The notes beneath the pieces were generated by a model. The model searched no databases and was not told the origin of the DNA. It saw only the letters and a program-made list of their open reading frames with translations. A stretch of 64,000 bases of DNA from an uncultured Neptuniibacter sp. (GTDB lineage: Bacteria; Pseudomonadota; Gammaproteobacteria; Pseudomonadales; Balneatricaceae): contig NZ_CANMIR010000002.1 in assembly GCF_947498015.1 (NCBI RefSeq), positions 248,001 to 312,000 of the forward strand, given 5' to 3'. This document shows positions 35,200 to 45,183 of the stretch, in pieces. Every line of letters starts with the position of its first letter. Position 1 is the first letter of the stretch. The translations under genes and the position numbers were made by a program.

Positions 35200-35233
35200 C
35201 GGTGATACCTGCATAGAACATCAGGTATCACCG
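35200..35233 (+). terminator. Inverted repeat between dctM and the D-lactate dehydrogenase gene
   Basis: 12-bp perfect arms CGGTGATACCTG (35200-35211) and CAGGTATCACCG (35222-35233), loop about 10 nt, no T-run. It may be an mRNA processing or stability element, an attenuator, or a protein site; it would not be a strong terminator alone. Confidence 0.5.
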
Positions 35234-35267
35234 GCCCTCATCTACCGTTTCAAAGTGAGGTGTTGCA

Positions 35268-38141
35268 ATGAAACAGGGCTATCAAGACTTTCTGAACGCT
35301 CTGCGGGAGTTCATCCCCGATACACGTTTAATCAGCGATCCCCTTCGCACATTAGCTTATGGTACCGATGCTAGTTTCTACCGGCTGATTCCCCAGATTG
35401 TGGTTCGGGCTGAGACTGAGTCGGAAGTTATCCGTATTGTAAAACTGGCGGAACTGCATAATAAACCAGTCACCTTTCGTGCAGCGGGTACAAGCTTATC
35501 AGGTCAGGCGATTACCGACTCAGTATTGATCCAGCTAGGAGATGGTTGGGATAGTTATTCGATCAGCGATGATGGCCGTACGATCAAGCTGCAGCCAGGT
35601 GTTATTGGCGGCAATGCCAATAAATACCTCGCCCCGCTTAACAAGAAAATTGGACCCGACCCAGCATCGATAAACACCGCAAAAATTGGGGGCATTGCGG
35701 CTAACAATGCCAGCGGAATGTGTTGTGGTACGGCTCAAAACAGCTATCGTACCCTGAACAGTGTGCGCGTAGTACTAGCGGATGGATCTGTACTGGACAC
35801 AGGCGACAAGGCCAGCATCGGAATATTCCGTAACACCCATAAGGGGCTCCTTGATTCTTTGGATTCTCTTGCCCGGCAAACACGTGATAACCAAGTTCTG
35901 CGAGAGCGTATTGAACATAAATACCGACTTAAAAACACAACCGGTTACGCTCTGAATTCATTGGTTGATTACGAAGATCCGATCGATATATTGCAACACC
36001 TGATGATCGGCTCAGAAGGCACACTCGGTTTCATATCTGATATCACTTACAACACGGTTGATGAACATCCAAACAAAGCCTCTGCCCTGATCTTTTTCAA
36101 CAGCGTACGTACAACTTGCGAAGCGGTCGCTATTCTTAAGAAAACACCGGTTTCAGCCGTTGAGCTGATGGATCGTGCAGGTCTGCGATCAATCGAAAAC
36201 AAGCCGGGTATGCCCTCTTTTATTAAAGAGTTACCCGAAGATGCAGCAGCCCTTTTGGTTGAAACACGTGCAGCTGATTCTGATACTTTAAGCGATCATG
36301 TGAATGCAATTACCGCATCCATTGCAGATCTGGAAACAGCGAAGCCGATTGAATTTTCTACGGACCCTACGGTTAATGCTCAGTATTGGGCGATCCGCAA
36401 GGGGCTGTTCCCAGCAGTTGGTGCTGTCCGCCTGACGGGAACTACAGTCATCATTGAGGATGTAGCCTTTCCTGTCGATCAATTGGCGGATGCCGTTCAT
36501 GATCTTCACTTACTGTTCGCAAAATGGAACTACTCTGAGGCACTCATTTTCGGACATGCCCTAGAGGGCAATCTGCATTTTGTTTTCACTCAATCATTTG
36601 ACACTCAGGAAGAGATAGATCGCTATGACGGTCTGATGGATGAGGTCTGTAAAATGGTTGTCAACAAATACGATGGCTCCCTTAAAGCTGAGCATGGTAC
36701 TGGCCGAAATATGGCACCCTATGTCGAGATGGAATGGGGGGAAGACGCCTACCGCCTGATGTGGGAGTTAAAGGAGTTATTTGATCCTAAGAACATTCTG
36801 AATCCAGGCGTTATCCTTAACAAAAACGCTCAGGTCCATCTGGAAAACCTCAAATCACTACCTGCAGCTGATGAGCTGGTCGATAAATGTATTGAGTGTG
36901 GTTTCTGTGAACCTACATGCCCTTCTCGAGCGCTTACACTCACCCCACGCCAGCGAATTGTTTTATGGCGAGAGATTGCACGTCTGGAGGCTTCAGGAGA
37001 AGATCCGGATCGGTTGGCTCTTTTGAGAAAAGAGTATCAATATCAGGGGACTGATACCTGTGCGGCCTGCGGTCTGTGCTCCACCACATGTCCAGTTGGT
37101 ATTAACACTGGTGACCTTACCCGCTCTATACGTAGCCGCAAGAACGAAAATCATAGTAAACTGGCGCAATGGCTTGCAGAACACTACGGCGGATTGACCT
37201 CAGCAACACGCGCAACATTCAAGGTTGCTGACACTACACATGCCGTGATCGGCACAAAAGCGATGTCAGCGATTACAGGCCTTGCACGCAAAGCGACAGG
37301 CGGCATAGTCCAGCAGTGGACCCCCGCGATGCCTAAGGCTGCACCAAAAATAAAACCTACCCTACCCAACCCTGATCACAGGGGGCCTGAGGTGGTTTAC
37401 CTTCCAAGCTGCGCAAGCAGAACTATGGCGCCATCCAGAGGCGAACGAGATCAAACGCCTCTGGCTGATAAAACAATTCAGCTGCTTCGAAAAGCAGGTT
37501 TTAACGTTATCGTGCCCGAGGGTCTTGATGACCTTTGTTGTGGAATGCCCTTCCAATCCAAAGGCATGTTTGATGCAGCTGAATACAAAGCGAAACAAAC
37601 TGAAGAGCTTATACTAAAGCATACAGACAATGGCAGAATACCCGTATATTCAGATACCAGCCCCTGCAGTTTGAGGCTTAAAGAAAATATTGACGAACGT
37701 ATTAAACTTTACGATACCGTCGACTTTATCGATGAATTTGTCATGGATCGCCTGATCTTCACACCATCAGATGAAGAGATTGCACTGCATATCACCTGCA
37801 GCGCGACTCGAATGGGGCAGACTGAGAAACTTAAACGTATCGCTAAGGCCTGTTCAAATAAGGTGTTAATTCCGGATCAGATCACCTGTTGTGGCTTTGC
37901 CGGTGATAAAGGTTTCAGTACTCCTGAATTAAATGCGTCATCACTGCGCACACTCAAAGATCAGGTTAAAGAATGTAATGAAGGCTACTCAACCAGCCGC
38001 ACGTGTGAGATCGGTTTAACGCATCATAGTGGTATCGACTATAAGTCAATCATCTACCTTATTGATCGCCAGAGCCAACCTAAACATTGCAGTGACAATG
38101 ATAATCAGGAAAACGCGCAGATCTCTGCAACTCAGCTTTGA
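35268..38141 (+). CDS. dld: FAD/4Fe-4S quinone-linked D-lactate dehydrogenase (Dld-II type)
   Basis: 957 residues. The N-terminal FAD-binding (FAD_binding_4) domain has TFRAAGTSLSGQA (69-81) and NNASGMCCGT. Two 4Fe-4S motifs follow: CIECGFCEPTC (Cys541, 544, 547, 551) and CAACGLCSTTC (Cys598, 601, 604, 608). Two C-terminal CCG motifs (757-759, 874-876) resemble GlpC/LldE. The architecture is that of Shewanella Dld-II, which oxidises D-lactate to pyruvate at the membrane. Glycolate or other 2-hydroxyacids cannot be excluded. SD GAGGTG. Co-directional with dctPQM. Confidence 0.88.
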   Translation: MKQGYQDFLNALREFIPDTRLISDPLRTLAYGTDASFYRLIPQIVVRAETESEVIRIVKLAELHNKPVTFRAAGTSLSGQAITDSVLIQLGDGWDSYSISDDGRTIKLQPGVIGGNANKYLAPLNKKIGPDPASINTAKIGGIAANNASGMCCGTAQNSYRTLNSVRVVLADGSVLDTGDKASIGIFRNTHKGLLDSLDSLARQTRDNQVLRERIEHKYRLKNTTGYALNSLVDYEDPIDILQHLMIGSEGTLGFISDITYNTVDEHPNKASALIFFNSVRTTCEAVAILKKTPVSAVELMDRAGLRSIENKPGMPSFIKELPEDAAALLVETRAADSDTLSDHVNAITASIADLETAKPIEFSTDPTVNAQYWAIRKGLFPAVGAVRLTGTTVIIEDVAFPVDQLADAVHDLHLLFAKWNYSEALIFGHALEGNLHFVFTQSFDTQEEIDRYDGLMDEVCKMVVNKYDGSLKAEHGTGRNMAPYVEMEWGEDAYRLMWELKELFDPKNILNPGVILNKNAQVHLENLKSLPAADELVDKCIECGFCEPTCPSRALTLTPRQRIVLWREIARLEASGEDPDRLALLRKEYQYQGTDTCAACGLCSTTCPVGINTGDLTRSIRSRKNENHSKLAQWLAEHYGGLTSATRATFKVADTTHAVIGTKAMSAITGLARKATGGIVQQWTPAMPKAAPKIKPTLPNPDHRGPEVVYLPSCASRTMAPSRGERDQTPLADKTIQLLRKAGFNVIVPEGLDDLCCGMPFQSKGMFDAAEYKAKQTEELILKHTDNGRIPVYSDTSPCSLRLKENIDERIKLYDTVDFIDEFVMDRLIFTPSDEEIALHITCSATRMGQTEKLKRIAKACSNKVLIPDQITCCGFAGDKGFSTPELNASSLRTLKDQVKECNEGYSTSRTCEIGLTHHSGIDYKSIIYLIDRQSQPKHCSDNDNQENAQISATQL

Positions 38142-38168
38142 TCTGTCATTTAAAAGAGGATTCAAACG

Positions 38169-38657
38169 ATGGCACTTCCTGAAATTAACACCATTTTGTA
38201 TGCAACTTCATTAGGCAAGCATACACGTCCAGTATTTCGCCAGGCAGTTAAACTTGCAGCATTGAATAATGCCAAAATTGTCATGCTGCATGTTGTTGAA
38301 CCTATGGGCGAAATGGGCCATGCACTGATTCAGAACTATGTCTCTGAAGACCTGATCAAACAGATGCACGATGAGGGGATCCAGGAGATCCATAAAACAA
38401 TGCAGTCTCGAATTGAAAACTTCTGGGCCGAAGAGCTTTCTAGCTTGAATCAGGAGATCTCAATTACAGTTGATTACAAAGTTGCTGAAGGAAATCACAC
38501 AGACTCTATACTGGAAGCGGCAACCGCAGTGAAAGCAGATATGATCGTACTTGGAGCCGAAAACCGATTCGGGCATCATAGCCATACCAGTCAGCAGGTC
38601 ATGCGGAGTGCCAAAGTACCTGTTCTGACCGTCCCAACAGGTAAAGACTATACATAA
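38169..38657 (+). CDS. UspA-like universal stress protein, atypical nucleotide site
   Basis: 162 residues with one Usp fold: INTILYATSLGKHTRPVFRQAVKLA at the N-terminus and ADMIVLGAENRFGHHSHTSQQVM near the C-terminus. The ATP-binding signature G-x2-G-x9-G-(S/T) is not matched, so it may be a non-ATP-binding Usp. It starts 27 bp after the dehydrogenase gene with an AGAGGA SD, so it is probably in the same operon. Role unknown. Confidence 0.87.
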   Translation: MALPEINTILYATSLGKHTRPVFRQAVKLAALNNAKIVMLHVVEPMGEMGHALIQNYVSEDLIKQMHDEGIQEIHKTMQSRIENFWAEELSSLNQEISITVDYKVAEGNHTDSILEAATAVKADMIVLGAENRFGHHSHTSQQVMRSAKVPVLTVPTGKDYT

Positions 38658-38699
38658 TGCCAATCTGGCCTTGCGCATTTTGAAAGGGAGTAATTTTTG

Positions 38700-39590
38700 A
38701 TGGAAGCACAAGGCCTGTTGATAGAACGAATTTTCCTGACCGTATTCCCACTGGTGGCTATTGTCACCGTGGGTTTTTTTTATGCCCGGCGCCGCAGTCC
38801 CGATATGAATGTGGCCAATCAGATCAATATCGATGTTTTTGTCCCCGCACTTATCTTTGCGGTTCTGTCCGCTGAATCCTTTGATCTTGTTAAATACCAG
38901 TCTTTAGCTGTCGGCGCGGCATGCGTTGTTATTGGCTCAGGGGTATTACTCTTTCCCCTCTGCAAACTGTTAAACGTACACCCAAAAACCCTCATTCCTC
39001 CGATGATGTTCAGTAACAGTGGTAATCTGGGTATACCACTGATTGTTTTAGCCTTCGGTGAAAATGCACTTCAAGCTGCCGTAATCCTGTTTCTTGTTGA
39101 AAACGTGCTCCATTTTACGTTGGGAATTTACATACTCGATCACAGGACCAGACTACTCAACTTACTGCGCATGCCAATGATTTTAGCGACCATTCTAGGC
39201 CTCATCTGGAGCGGTTTTGATCTGCCTATCCCTAAATCAGTTCATACTTTTATTGAGATGCTCGGACAAATTGCCATTCCACTTATGCTGTTTGCACTGG
39301 GTGTGAGAATGACCAGCGTTGACTTTACTCACTGGAAAATTGGCTCTATCAGCGCAGTATTATGCCCTGTTAGTGGGATTGCGATCGCTTTGATCTGTCA
39401 GCAGTTTTTAAATTTAGACCCAACACAGTTTGCTTATCTGATCGTATTTGGCGCACTTCCCCCCGCCGTTCTCAATTACATGATTGCAGAACGATACAAT
39501 CAGGAACCTCAGCAGGTCGCTTCGATTGTGTTACTTGGCAACATGGGTAGTTTACTCTTTATTCCCACTACCTTAGCCTTTGTTCTGTAA
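38700..39590 (+). CDS. AEC (auxin efflux carrier) family permease
   Basis: 296 residues with about ten membrane segments. NIDVFVPALIFAVLSAESFDL, MMFSNSGNLGIPLIVLAFGENAL and GALPPAVLNYMIAERYNQEPQQVASIVLLGN are conserved AEC blocks (MdcF/YwkB-like; only partial strings of each are needed). Family members move small organic acids such as malate, malonate or lactate. ATG 38700 has GGGAG about 9 nt upstream. Its place behind the lactate genes suggests organic acid efflux or facilitated uptake. Confidence 0.87.
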   Translation: MEAQGLLIERIFLTVFPLVAIVTVGFFYARRRSPDMNVANQINIDVFVPALIFAVLSAESFDLVKYQSLAVGAACVVIGSGVLLFPLCKLLNVHPKTLIPPMMFSNSGNLGIPLIVLAFGENALQAAVILFLVENVLHFTLGIYILDHRTRLLNLLRMPMILATILGLIWSGFDLPIPKSVHTFIEMLGQIAIPLMLFALGVRMTSVDFTHWKIGSISAVLCPVSGIAIALICQQFLNLDPTQFAYLIVFGALPPAVLNYMIAERYNQEPQQVASIVLLGNMGSLLFIPTTLAFVL

Positions 39591-39618
39591 CCTTCTACAG
39601 ATAAAAGAGATCACAGAG

Positions 39619-40539
39619 ATGAACTCCAACAAGGAACAGATAGGGATCGATCTCGGCGGTACGAAAATTGAAGTTATCGTGTTAACACAGCACAACGAAA
39701 TTCTTTATAGGGAACGCCTCCCTACACCTCAAGGAAAGTACTTAGAGACCCTTGATGTCATAGCTCACTTAATCGAAAACGCTGAGCTGGCCTGCAATAT
39801 ACAAGCCCAAAGTATAGGCATCGGTATTCCAGGCGCTATATCTCCCGCAACAGGCTTAGTAAAGAATGCGAATTCAACCTGGCTAATCGGAAAACACCTG
39901 AATACTGACCTTGAGGAAAAGCTAGGACGCCCGGTAGTTATTGCTAACGATGCAGATTGCTTTGCCCTTTCCGAAGCTTATGATGGTAGTGGTGCGGGAT
40001 ACCACAGCGTATTTGGCGTTATTCTTGGTACCGGAGTTGGTGGCGGCATTATTATTAATGGCTCTCCACTTTCAGGGCCCAATGCTATTACCGGTGAATG
40101 GGGGCACAATTCATTACCGTGGTTAGAGGAATCTGATTTACCTGGACGAAAGTGCTACTGCGGCAAAGAAAACTGTATAGAAACGTTTCTATCAGGACCC
40201 GGCTTTGAAAAAGCCTATCAGGAGATCTACGGAAAGTGGCTATCATCGGCCTCTATATGGTCAGCTGCGTCCCAAGGGGAGCAATCAGCTCTTGATCACG
40301 CCTTACTCTATATTGAGCAGCTAGCTAAGGCATTAGCCTCTGTAATAAACATCCTCGACCCCGACGTCATTGTATTAGGAGGCGGCATGTCTAATCAGCA
40401 GATGATCTATTCTGAGCTCCACACAAGAATGTCAAAATATGCCTTTTCTGATCAGCTGAATACCCCTGTTAAACAAGCACAACATGGCGACTCCAGTGGT
40501 GTACGTGGAGCCGCCTGGCTAAATCAACTCTTAATCTGA
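39619..40539 (+). CDS. ROK-family sugar kinase (fructokinase/glucokinase-like)
   Basis: 306 residues. The phosphate-binding IGIDLGGTKIEVIVL is near the N-terminus, GVILGTGVGGGIIING is in the middle, and the zinc-binding ROK signature is CYCGKENCIETFLSGPG; the catalytic Asp lies in ANDADCFALSEA. Closest by eye to Mak-type fructokinase. The ATG at 39619 is chosen because earlier in-frame codons lie within the AEC gene. It ends the plus-strand run and overlaps the comEA-like gene tail to tail by 9 bp. Confidence 0.9.
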   Translation: MNSNKEQIGIDLGGTKIEVIVLTQHNEILYRERLPTPQGKYLETLDVIAHLIENAELACNIQAQSIGIGIPGAISPATGLVKNANSTWLIGKHLNTDLEEKLGRPVVIANDADCFALSEAYDGSGAGYHSVFGVILGTGVGGGIIINGSPLSGPNAITGEWGHNSLPWLEESDLPGRKCYCGKENCIETFLSGPGFEKAYQEIYGKWLSSASIWSAASQGEQSALDHALLYIEQLAKALASVINILDPDVIVLGGGMSNQQMIYSELHTRMSKYAFSDQLNTPVKQAQHGDSSGVRGAAWLNQLLI

Positions 40540-40827
40540 GGGTTGGGTTTTATCTTCCTTAGGCAGACCTAAGGTAATCACGCTACGGTTTTTCTCAATG
40601 GTCGCTGCTCCTATCCCCTTCACTTCAGCTAATTGCTCGATAGACTGAAACGGGCCATGTGCCTCGCGGTAAGCGATAATGGCCTCAGCTTTACGTTCAC
40701 CAATACCGGAAAGCCCATCGGATAGTTCAGTCGCAGTGGCTTGGTTGATATCGATTTCAGCAAAAGCAGGGAGGGTAAACAGACAGATAAACGCCAGAAG
40801 AAGCGTTCGAATTGAACGTAATTTCAT
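40531..40827 (-). CDS. ComEA-like helix-hairpin-helix protein, secreted
   Basis: 98 residues. A Sec signal peptide (MKLRSIRTLLLAFICLFTLPAFA) precedes one HhH module: IDINQATATELSDGLSGIGE and GPFQSIEQLAEVKGIGAATI. ComEA proteins bind incoming double-stranded DNA in the periplasm during natural transformation. Many gammaproteobacteria carry such a short form outside com operons, so competence cannot be concluded from this gene. Confidence 0.9.
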   Translation of the reverse strand: MKLRSIRTLLLAFICLFTLPAFAEIDINQATATELSDGLSGIGERKAEAIIAYREAHGPFQSIEQLAEVKGIGAATIEKNRSVITLGLPKEDKTQPSD

Positions 40828-40905
40828 TGTAAGTTCCTTTTACATTTTGGGTTAAGAACTGACACCATCCATAGTGCCAGATTCATTTATAACGTGACTT
40901 CTGCA

Positions 40906-41616
40906 CTAAAGCAATGGTGCTAATTCACTATCTATTTTCTCTAATGACTTAACAGGTGACTCAGCCTTTGTTATTGGTCTGCCTATCACCAAATAGTCAC
41001 TCCCCGCCTGGATCGCTTCAGCCGGCGTCATGATCCGCTTCTGATCACCTACATCCGCATCAGCTGGACGGATACCCGGTGTAACCAGCTTAAATTCTGG
41101 GGAGATCACGTCACGTAAAGGCCTTACCTCTTGTGCGGAGCATACAATACCGTGAAGACCACTTTGTTCGGTGAGTTTCGCTAACCTCTTAACCTGTTCC
41201 AGAGGATCAATATCAAGCCCAAGCTCCGCCAGATCCTGCCGTTCCATACTGGTCAGTACTGTCACTGCAATCAGCAACGTATCACTGCCCTTCACCTGTT
41301 CAAGTTCGTTTCGGGCAGCCTCCATCATTCTCCGTCCGCCTGAAGCATGAACATTGACCATCCATACCCCCATCTCCGCTGCCGCGCGCACTGCTTTTGC
41401 TGTGGTGTTAGGAATATCGTGAAATTTGAGATCCAAAAACACATCAAAACCGGTTTGCTGCAGAGATTCCACAACAGCGGGTCCACAGCGGGTGAATAGC
41501 TCCTTACCCACCTTAACACGGCAACGAGCAGGATCTAGCTGATCTGCCATTGCTAAAGCCTGCTTCATATCTGGATAATCCAGAGCAACAATTACCCGTT
41601 TTTTATCAAGTGACAT
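40906..41616 (-). CDS. pyrF: PyrF, orotidine 5'-phosphate decarboxylase
   Basis: About 236 residues, TIM barrel. [14 protein letters not shown] opens the domain and [14 protein letters not shown] holds the catalytic D-x-K-x2-D. Final step of UMP synthesis. It follows lapB by 16 bp as in E. coli. ATG 41616 is chosen because AGAG is 7 nt upstream; an ATG two codons earlier lies too close to it. Confidence 0.97.
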   Translation of the reverse strand: MSLDKKRVIVALDYPDMKQALAMADQLDPARCRVKVGKELFTRCGPAVVESLQQTGFDVFLDLKFHDIPNTTAKAVRAAAEMGVWMVNVHASGGRRMMEAARNELEQVKGSDTLLIAVTVLTSMERQDLAELGLDIDPLEQVKRLAKLTEQSGLHGIVCSAQEVRPLRDVISPEFKLVTPGIRPADADVGDQKRIMTPAEAIQAGSDYLVIGRPITKAESPVKSLEKIDSELAPLL

Positions 41617-41632
41617 ATACATTCTCTATCAA

Positions 41633-42823
41633 TTATTCACCTTCCAGTCCCTGGATTGGTTTTGTAGTGCCCCACTGTTTACATGACGGGCACTGCCATA
41701 AAAGCGTTCTGCCTGAAAAACCACAGTTATTACAGCGATAAACCGGCTTCGATAGTTCAAGCTGCCCCGTAAGGCCGCGCAAGACTTTAAGGCTATCTCT
41801 AGCACTTTCAGATCCATATTCTATATGAAGATCTATCAGACTATTAAAACCTTTTACTGAGGGCCTGCGCTTTAACTCCTCAGTGATAAAACTCCCGGCG
41901 GCATAGATACCCCGTTCATTTTTAATCTGTTCTGCCAGGGCTATTATCGCCGTAGTAGACGGAGACTGAGCCAGACTGGTACGTAAATAGGAAATATACT
42001 CATCGATATCCCCTGTTTCTTCGAAACAGCGTTTCAGATCTGGAATCGTTTCGGAAACAAACAACTTATCCTGTTTACCTACTGATTTAAGATATTTAAT
42101 CGCCTGTTTCCACTGCTGAGCTTGCATCGCAATACCTGACTGCAGCAGACTGATACGTACGTTTTCAGGATCATATGAACTTGCCTTCCGCAGATAGTCA
42201 CGTGCCCGCTTTAGCTGTTTTTCTGACAACGCCGTTTCTACTAACTCACAACAGTAATGAGCAAGCTCTGTGGAAATACGTTTGCGCTCTTCAGTAGATA
42301 GTTTTTCAGCAGTTGCAAGTGCCTGCTCCCACTCTCCCTCTTTCTCGTACAACTTAATGAGCAGGCTGAGTGCTTTACTTTGGGTTTTTTTAGGTGAGGG
42401 CGCCTTGATTAAGTCCTGTAATAGATTCTCCGCACGATCAAGCAAACCTACTGCATAATAATCACGCGCCAGAGCCATCTGAATTCGCATAAAATCGGCA
42501 CGATTCAGGTCCGGCCTCGCCAGCAGTGTCTGGTGGATCTGGATCGCCCGATCAACATCCCCTTTACGCCGAAATAATTTAGCTAGGGAAAGGTGGGCAG
42601 GAATTGTATCTGAGTTGATCTCTAAAGCACGGATAAAGCTTTCAATCGCTTCATCCATTTTTTCATTTAGAAGGTAATCCAAACCGGTAAAGTATTCATG
42701 ACTGAGTGAATTCTGGGGTCTGGATAACCTTTTTTTTACATCACGTCTTCCCAACAACCAACCAATGCCGATTGCTAGAAAGAGAGGGATAATAAGAAGG
42801 TAGTTCTCGAAATTAAGCGGCAT
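41633..42823 (-). CDS. lapB: LapB (YciM), LPS-assembly/LpxC-turnover TPR protein
   Basis: About 396 residues. An N-terminal membrane anchor (LLIIPLFLAIGIGWLLGRRD) leads to TPR repeats (for example HLSLAKLFRRKGDVDRAIQI) and a C-terminal rubredoxin-like zinc domain (CNNCGFSGRTLLWQCPSC). In E. coli, LapB directs FtsH-mediated degradation of LpxC and so controls LPS synthesis. ATG 42823 overlaps lapA by 11 bp; an in-frame TTG at 42838 is less likely. Confidence 0.95.
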   Translation of the reverse strand: MPLNFENYLLIIPLFLAIGIGWLLGRRDVKKRLSRPQNSLSHEYFTGLDYLLNEKMDEAIESFIRALEINSDTIPAHLSLAKLFRRKGDVDRAIQIHQTLLARPDLNRADFMRIQMALARDYYAVGLLDRAENLLQDLIKAPSPKKTQSKALSLLIKLYEKEGEWEQALATAEKLSTEERKRISTELAHYCCELVETALSEKQLKRARDYLRKASSYDPENVRISLLQSGIAMQAQQWKQAIKYLKSVGKQDKLFVSETIPDLKRCFEETGDIDEYISYLRTSLAQSPSTTAIIALAEQIKNERGIYAAGSFITEELKRRPSVKGFNSLIDLHIEYGSESARDSLKVLRGLTGQLELSKPVYRCNNCGFSGRTLLWQCPSCKQWGTTKPIQGLEGE

Positions 42824-43118
42824 CTTTGAGGTTGGCAACTCTCAATTGATCAAGCTCTTTCTGCGTACTCGCAATCTTACGACGTGCAGAGCCTAAACGA
42901 GTTCTCAACATCAGAACGGTCATGATGCTAAGTGCCACCCCCAAGATCCCGCCGAGGACAAACGTAGCAATCAGCCAAACAGACAAACTAGCTTCCGGCA
43001 ACTGGAAAAACACGAGATCGATGGCAACTTTTTCTGTGTTATGGATAGTGAACATGATGCCTATAAGCAAAACTGTTAAACAGAGCAAACCGACAATCAA
43101 TGTTTTTAAAAATCGCAC
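42813..43118 (-). CDS. lapA: LapA (YciS), small inner-membrane protein of LPS assembly
   Basis: 101 residues (DUF1049). Two membrane segments (LIVGLLCLTVLLIGIMFTI; SVWLIATFVLGGILGVALSI) flank a short periplasmic loop; a basic coiled-coil-like cytoplasmic tail follows. It lies between ihfB and lapB, its usual place. Confidence 0.93.
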   Translation of the reverse strand: MRFLKTLIVGLLCLTVLLIGIMFTIHNTEKVAIDLVFFQLPEASLSVWLIATFVLGGILGVALSIMTVLMLRTRLGSARRKIASTQKELDQLRVANLKDAA

Positions 43119-43137
43119 TGGTATAAAACCTCAGAAA

Positions 43138-43428
43138 TTAATTGGTTATTGACTCATTAACCTGCTCACGCAACTCTTTACCAGGCTTGAAGTGCGGAAC
43201 AAATTTAGCATCCAGAGAAACAGATTCTCCAGTTTTAGGGTTTCGCCCAGTTCTGGGTGCCCGATAGTGCAGTGAAAAACTACCGAAACCTCGGATCTCG
43301 ATCCTATGCCCCTGAGACAGGGATTCAGTCATATGATCCAGCATAGTTTTCACTGAAAGCTCAATATCTTTCACTGAAAGCTGCTCATGTCGATCTACAA
43401 GAATCTCTATCAACTCAGATTTAGTCAT
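43138..43428 (-). CDS. ihfB: Integration host factor subunit beta
   Basis: 96 residues of the HU/IHF family. [10 protein letters not shown] and [20 protein letters not shown] are typical; the beta-arm [10 protein letters not shown] inserts into the minor groove. With IhfA it bends DNA at specific sites. It follows rpsA, as in E. coli and Pseudomonas. Confidence 0.97.
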   Translation of the reverse strand: MTKSELIEILVDRHEQLSVKDIELSVKTMLDHMTESLSQGHRIEIRGFGSFSLHYRAPRTGRNPKTGESVSLDAKFVPHFKPGKELREQVNESITN

Positions 43429-43460
43429 ACTTCATACTCCTTATCCCCTGAGGCCACAAG

Positions 43461-45149
43461 CTATTTAGGCTCGCCTTTTTTCATCTGTGCCTTGATCAGC
43501 TCCCCTATGGTTGTAGGACCTGATATCTCAGTTTCAGATTGTTTGCTGATTTTATTCATAGCCTGTTTTTCCTGCTCGATCTCCATCTGCTTAATCGACA
43601 ACATTATCGATCGGTTACGACGATCAATATTGCTGATCATCGCTTCCAGATCATCACCCACCGTAAAAAGCTCAGTCAGATTATCAACCCGATCTCTGGA
43701 AACATCAGCAATTCTTAACTGCGCCATAATCCCATCAGCAAGATTAACAGCTACAGCTTTATCAGTGACTTCTGAAACCGTCCCCTTAACGACAGTTCCT
43801 TTATTATACTGGTCAGCAAACGAAACAAATGGATCAGAATCAAGTTGCTTGATACCGAGAGCAATACGCTCTCGGTCTGCATCGACAGAAAGGACTACCG
43901 CCTCGACTTCATCACCTTTCTTATACTCTTTGACAGCAGCCGCACCATCATCCTCCCAGGAGAGATCTGACAAGTGCACCAACCCATCAATACCACCCTC
44001 TAAACCAATAAACACGCCAAAATCTGTAATGGAACGGATCCGGCCGCTAAGGCGGTCACCTTTGTTGAAGTTAGTTGAGAATTCCTGCCAAGGATTGGGC
44101 TTACACTGTTTCATACCGAGAGAGATACGACGACGTTCCATATCGATATCAAGAATCATGACATCAACTTCATCTCCAACCTGAACTATTTTGGAGGGGT
44201 GAACATTTTTATTCGTCCAATCCATCTCCGATACATGGATCAAGCCCTCAATACCATTCTCAATCTCTGCAAAACAACCGTAGTCTGTCAGATTGGTGAC
44301 CTTCGCCGTCGCTTTTGTTCCGACAGTGTAATTGGAAATGAGCTGGGTCCATGGATCATCAGTCAGCTGTTTGACGCCTAAGGAGACACGGTTACGTTCT
44401 TTATCAAAACGCAGAACCTGTACATCAATCTCTTCACCAACCGTTAAAGCCACGCTGGGGTGCTTTACACGCTTCCACGCGATATCGGTAATATGCAATA
44501 AGCCATCGACTCCGCCCAGGTCGATAAATGCGCCGTAATCGGTAATATTTTTTACAATACCTTTGAGAACTACGCCTTCCTTCAGGCTTGAGAGTAACTT
44601 CTCCCGTTCCACGCTATACGCAGCTTCAAGAACAGCTCTTCGGGAAACAACAATATTATTACGCTTGGCATCAAGCTTAACGAGCTTAAATTCAAGCTCT
44701 TGGGATTCCAGATGCGAGGTATCTCGGAGAGGGCGCACGTCAACCAGTGAACCAGGAAGGAATGCGTTAATAGAGTTAACAGTAACGGTGAAGCCACCAC
44801 GAACTTTACCCGTGATATGCCCTTTAACGATCTCATCGGCTGCATACGCTGCTTCCAATTCGATCCAGGCTTCTGCTCGTTTCGCCTTTTCGCGGGAGAG
44901 CTGAGTTGAACCGAAGCCGTCTTCAACAGCTTCCAACGCCAACTTAACCTCTGAACCAACGGCGATCGTTAGCTCGCCCTGTTCATCAAGGAACTGCTGT
45001 CGCGGGATAACACCTTCAGATTTAAGCCCTGCGTTGACGATGACATAATCATCCTCAATCGCAATTACTGTGCCTGTCACAATGGCTCCAGGAGCCATCT
45101 CCAGTGTCTGAAGGCTCTCTTCAAACAGTTCAGCAAAGCTTTCGCTCAT
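43461..45149 (-). CDS. rpsA: 30S ribosomal protein S1
   Basis: About 562 residues with six S1 domains, for example [40 protein letters not shown] and [20 protein letters not shown]. The first two bind the ribosome and the rest bind m[16 protein letters not shown] matches the E. coli start. ATG 45149 has GGGA about 7 nt upstream and is preferred over the ATG two codons earlier. Confidence 0.98.
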   Translation of the reverse strand: MSESFAELFEESLQTLEMAPGAIVTGTVIAIEDDYVIVNAGLKSEGVIPRQQFLDEQGELTIAVGSEVKLALEAVEDGFGSTQLSREKAKRAEAWIELEAAYAADEIVKGHITGKVRGGFTVTVNSINAFLPGSLVDVRPLRDTSHLESQELEFKLVKLDAKRNNIVVSRRAVLEAAYSVEREKLLSSLKEGVVLKGIVKNITDYGAFIDLGGVDGLLHITDIAWKRVKHPSVALTVGEEIDVQVLRFDKERNRVSLGVKQLTDDPWTQLISNYTVGTKATAKVTNLTDYGCFAEIENGIEGLIHVSEMDWTNKNVHPSKIVQVGDEVDVMILDIDMERRRISLGMKQCKPNPWQEFSTNFNKGDRLSGRIRSITDFGVFIGLEGGIDGLVHLSDLSWEDDGAAAVKEYKKGDEVEAVVLSVDADRERIALGIKQLDSDPFVSFADQYNKGTVVKGTVSEVTDKAVAVNLADGIMAQLRIADVSRDRVDNLTELFTVGDDLEAMISNIDRRNRSIMLSIKQMEIEQEKQAMNKISKQSETEISGPTTIGELIKAQMKKGEPK

Positions 45150-45183
45150 AATCATATCCCGCTTTCTGTCTTTACGACGTCAT

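Noticed and set aside
43387..44184. 265-codon plus-strand frame, Ser-rich
   Set aside because: Antisense to rpsA/ihfB; low complexity arises from the S1-domain codons on the other strand.
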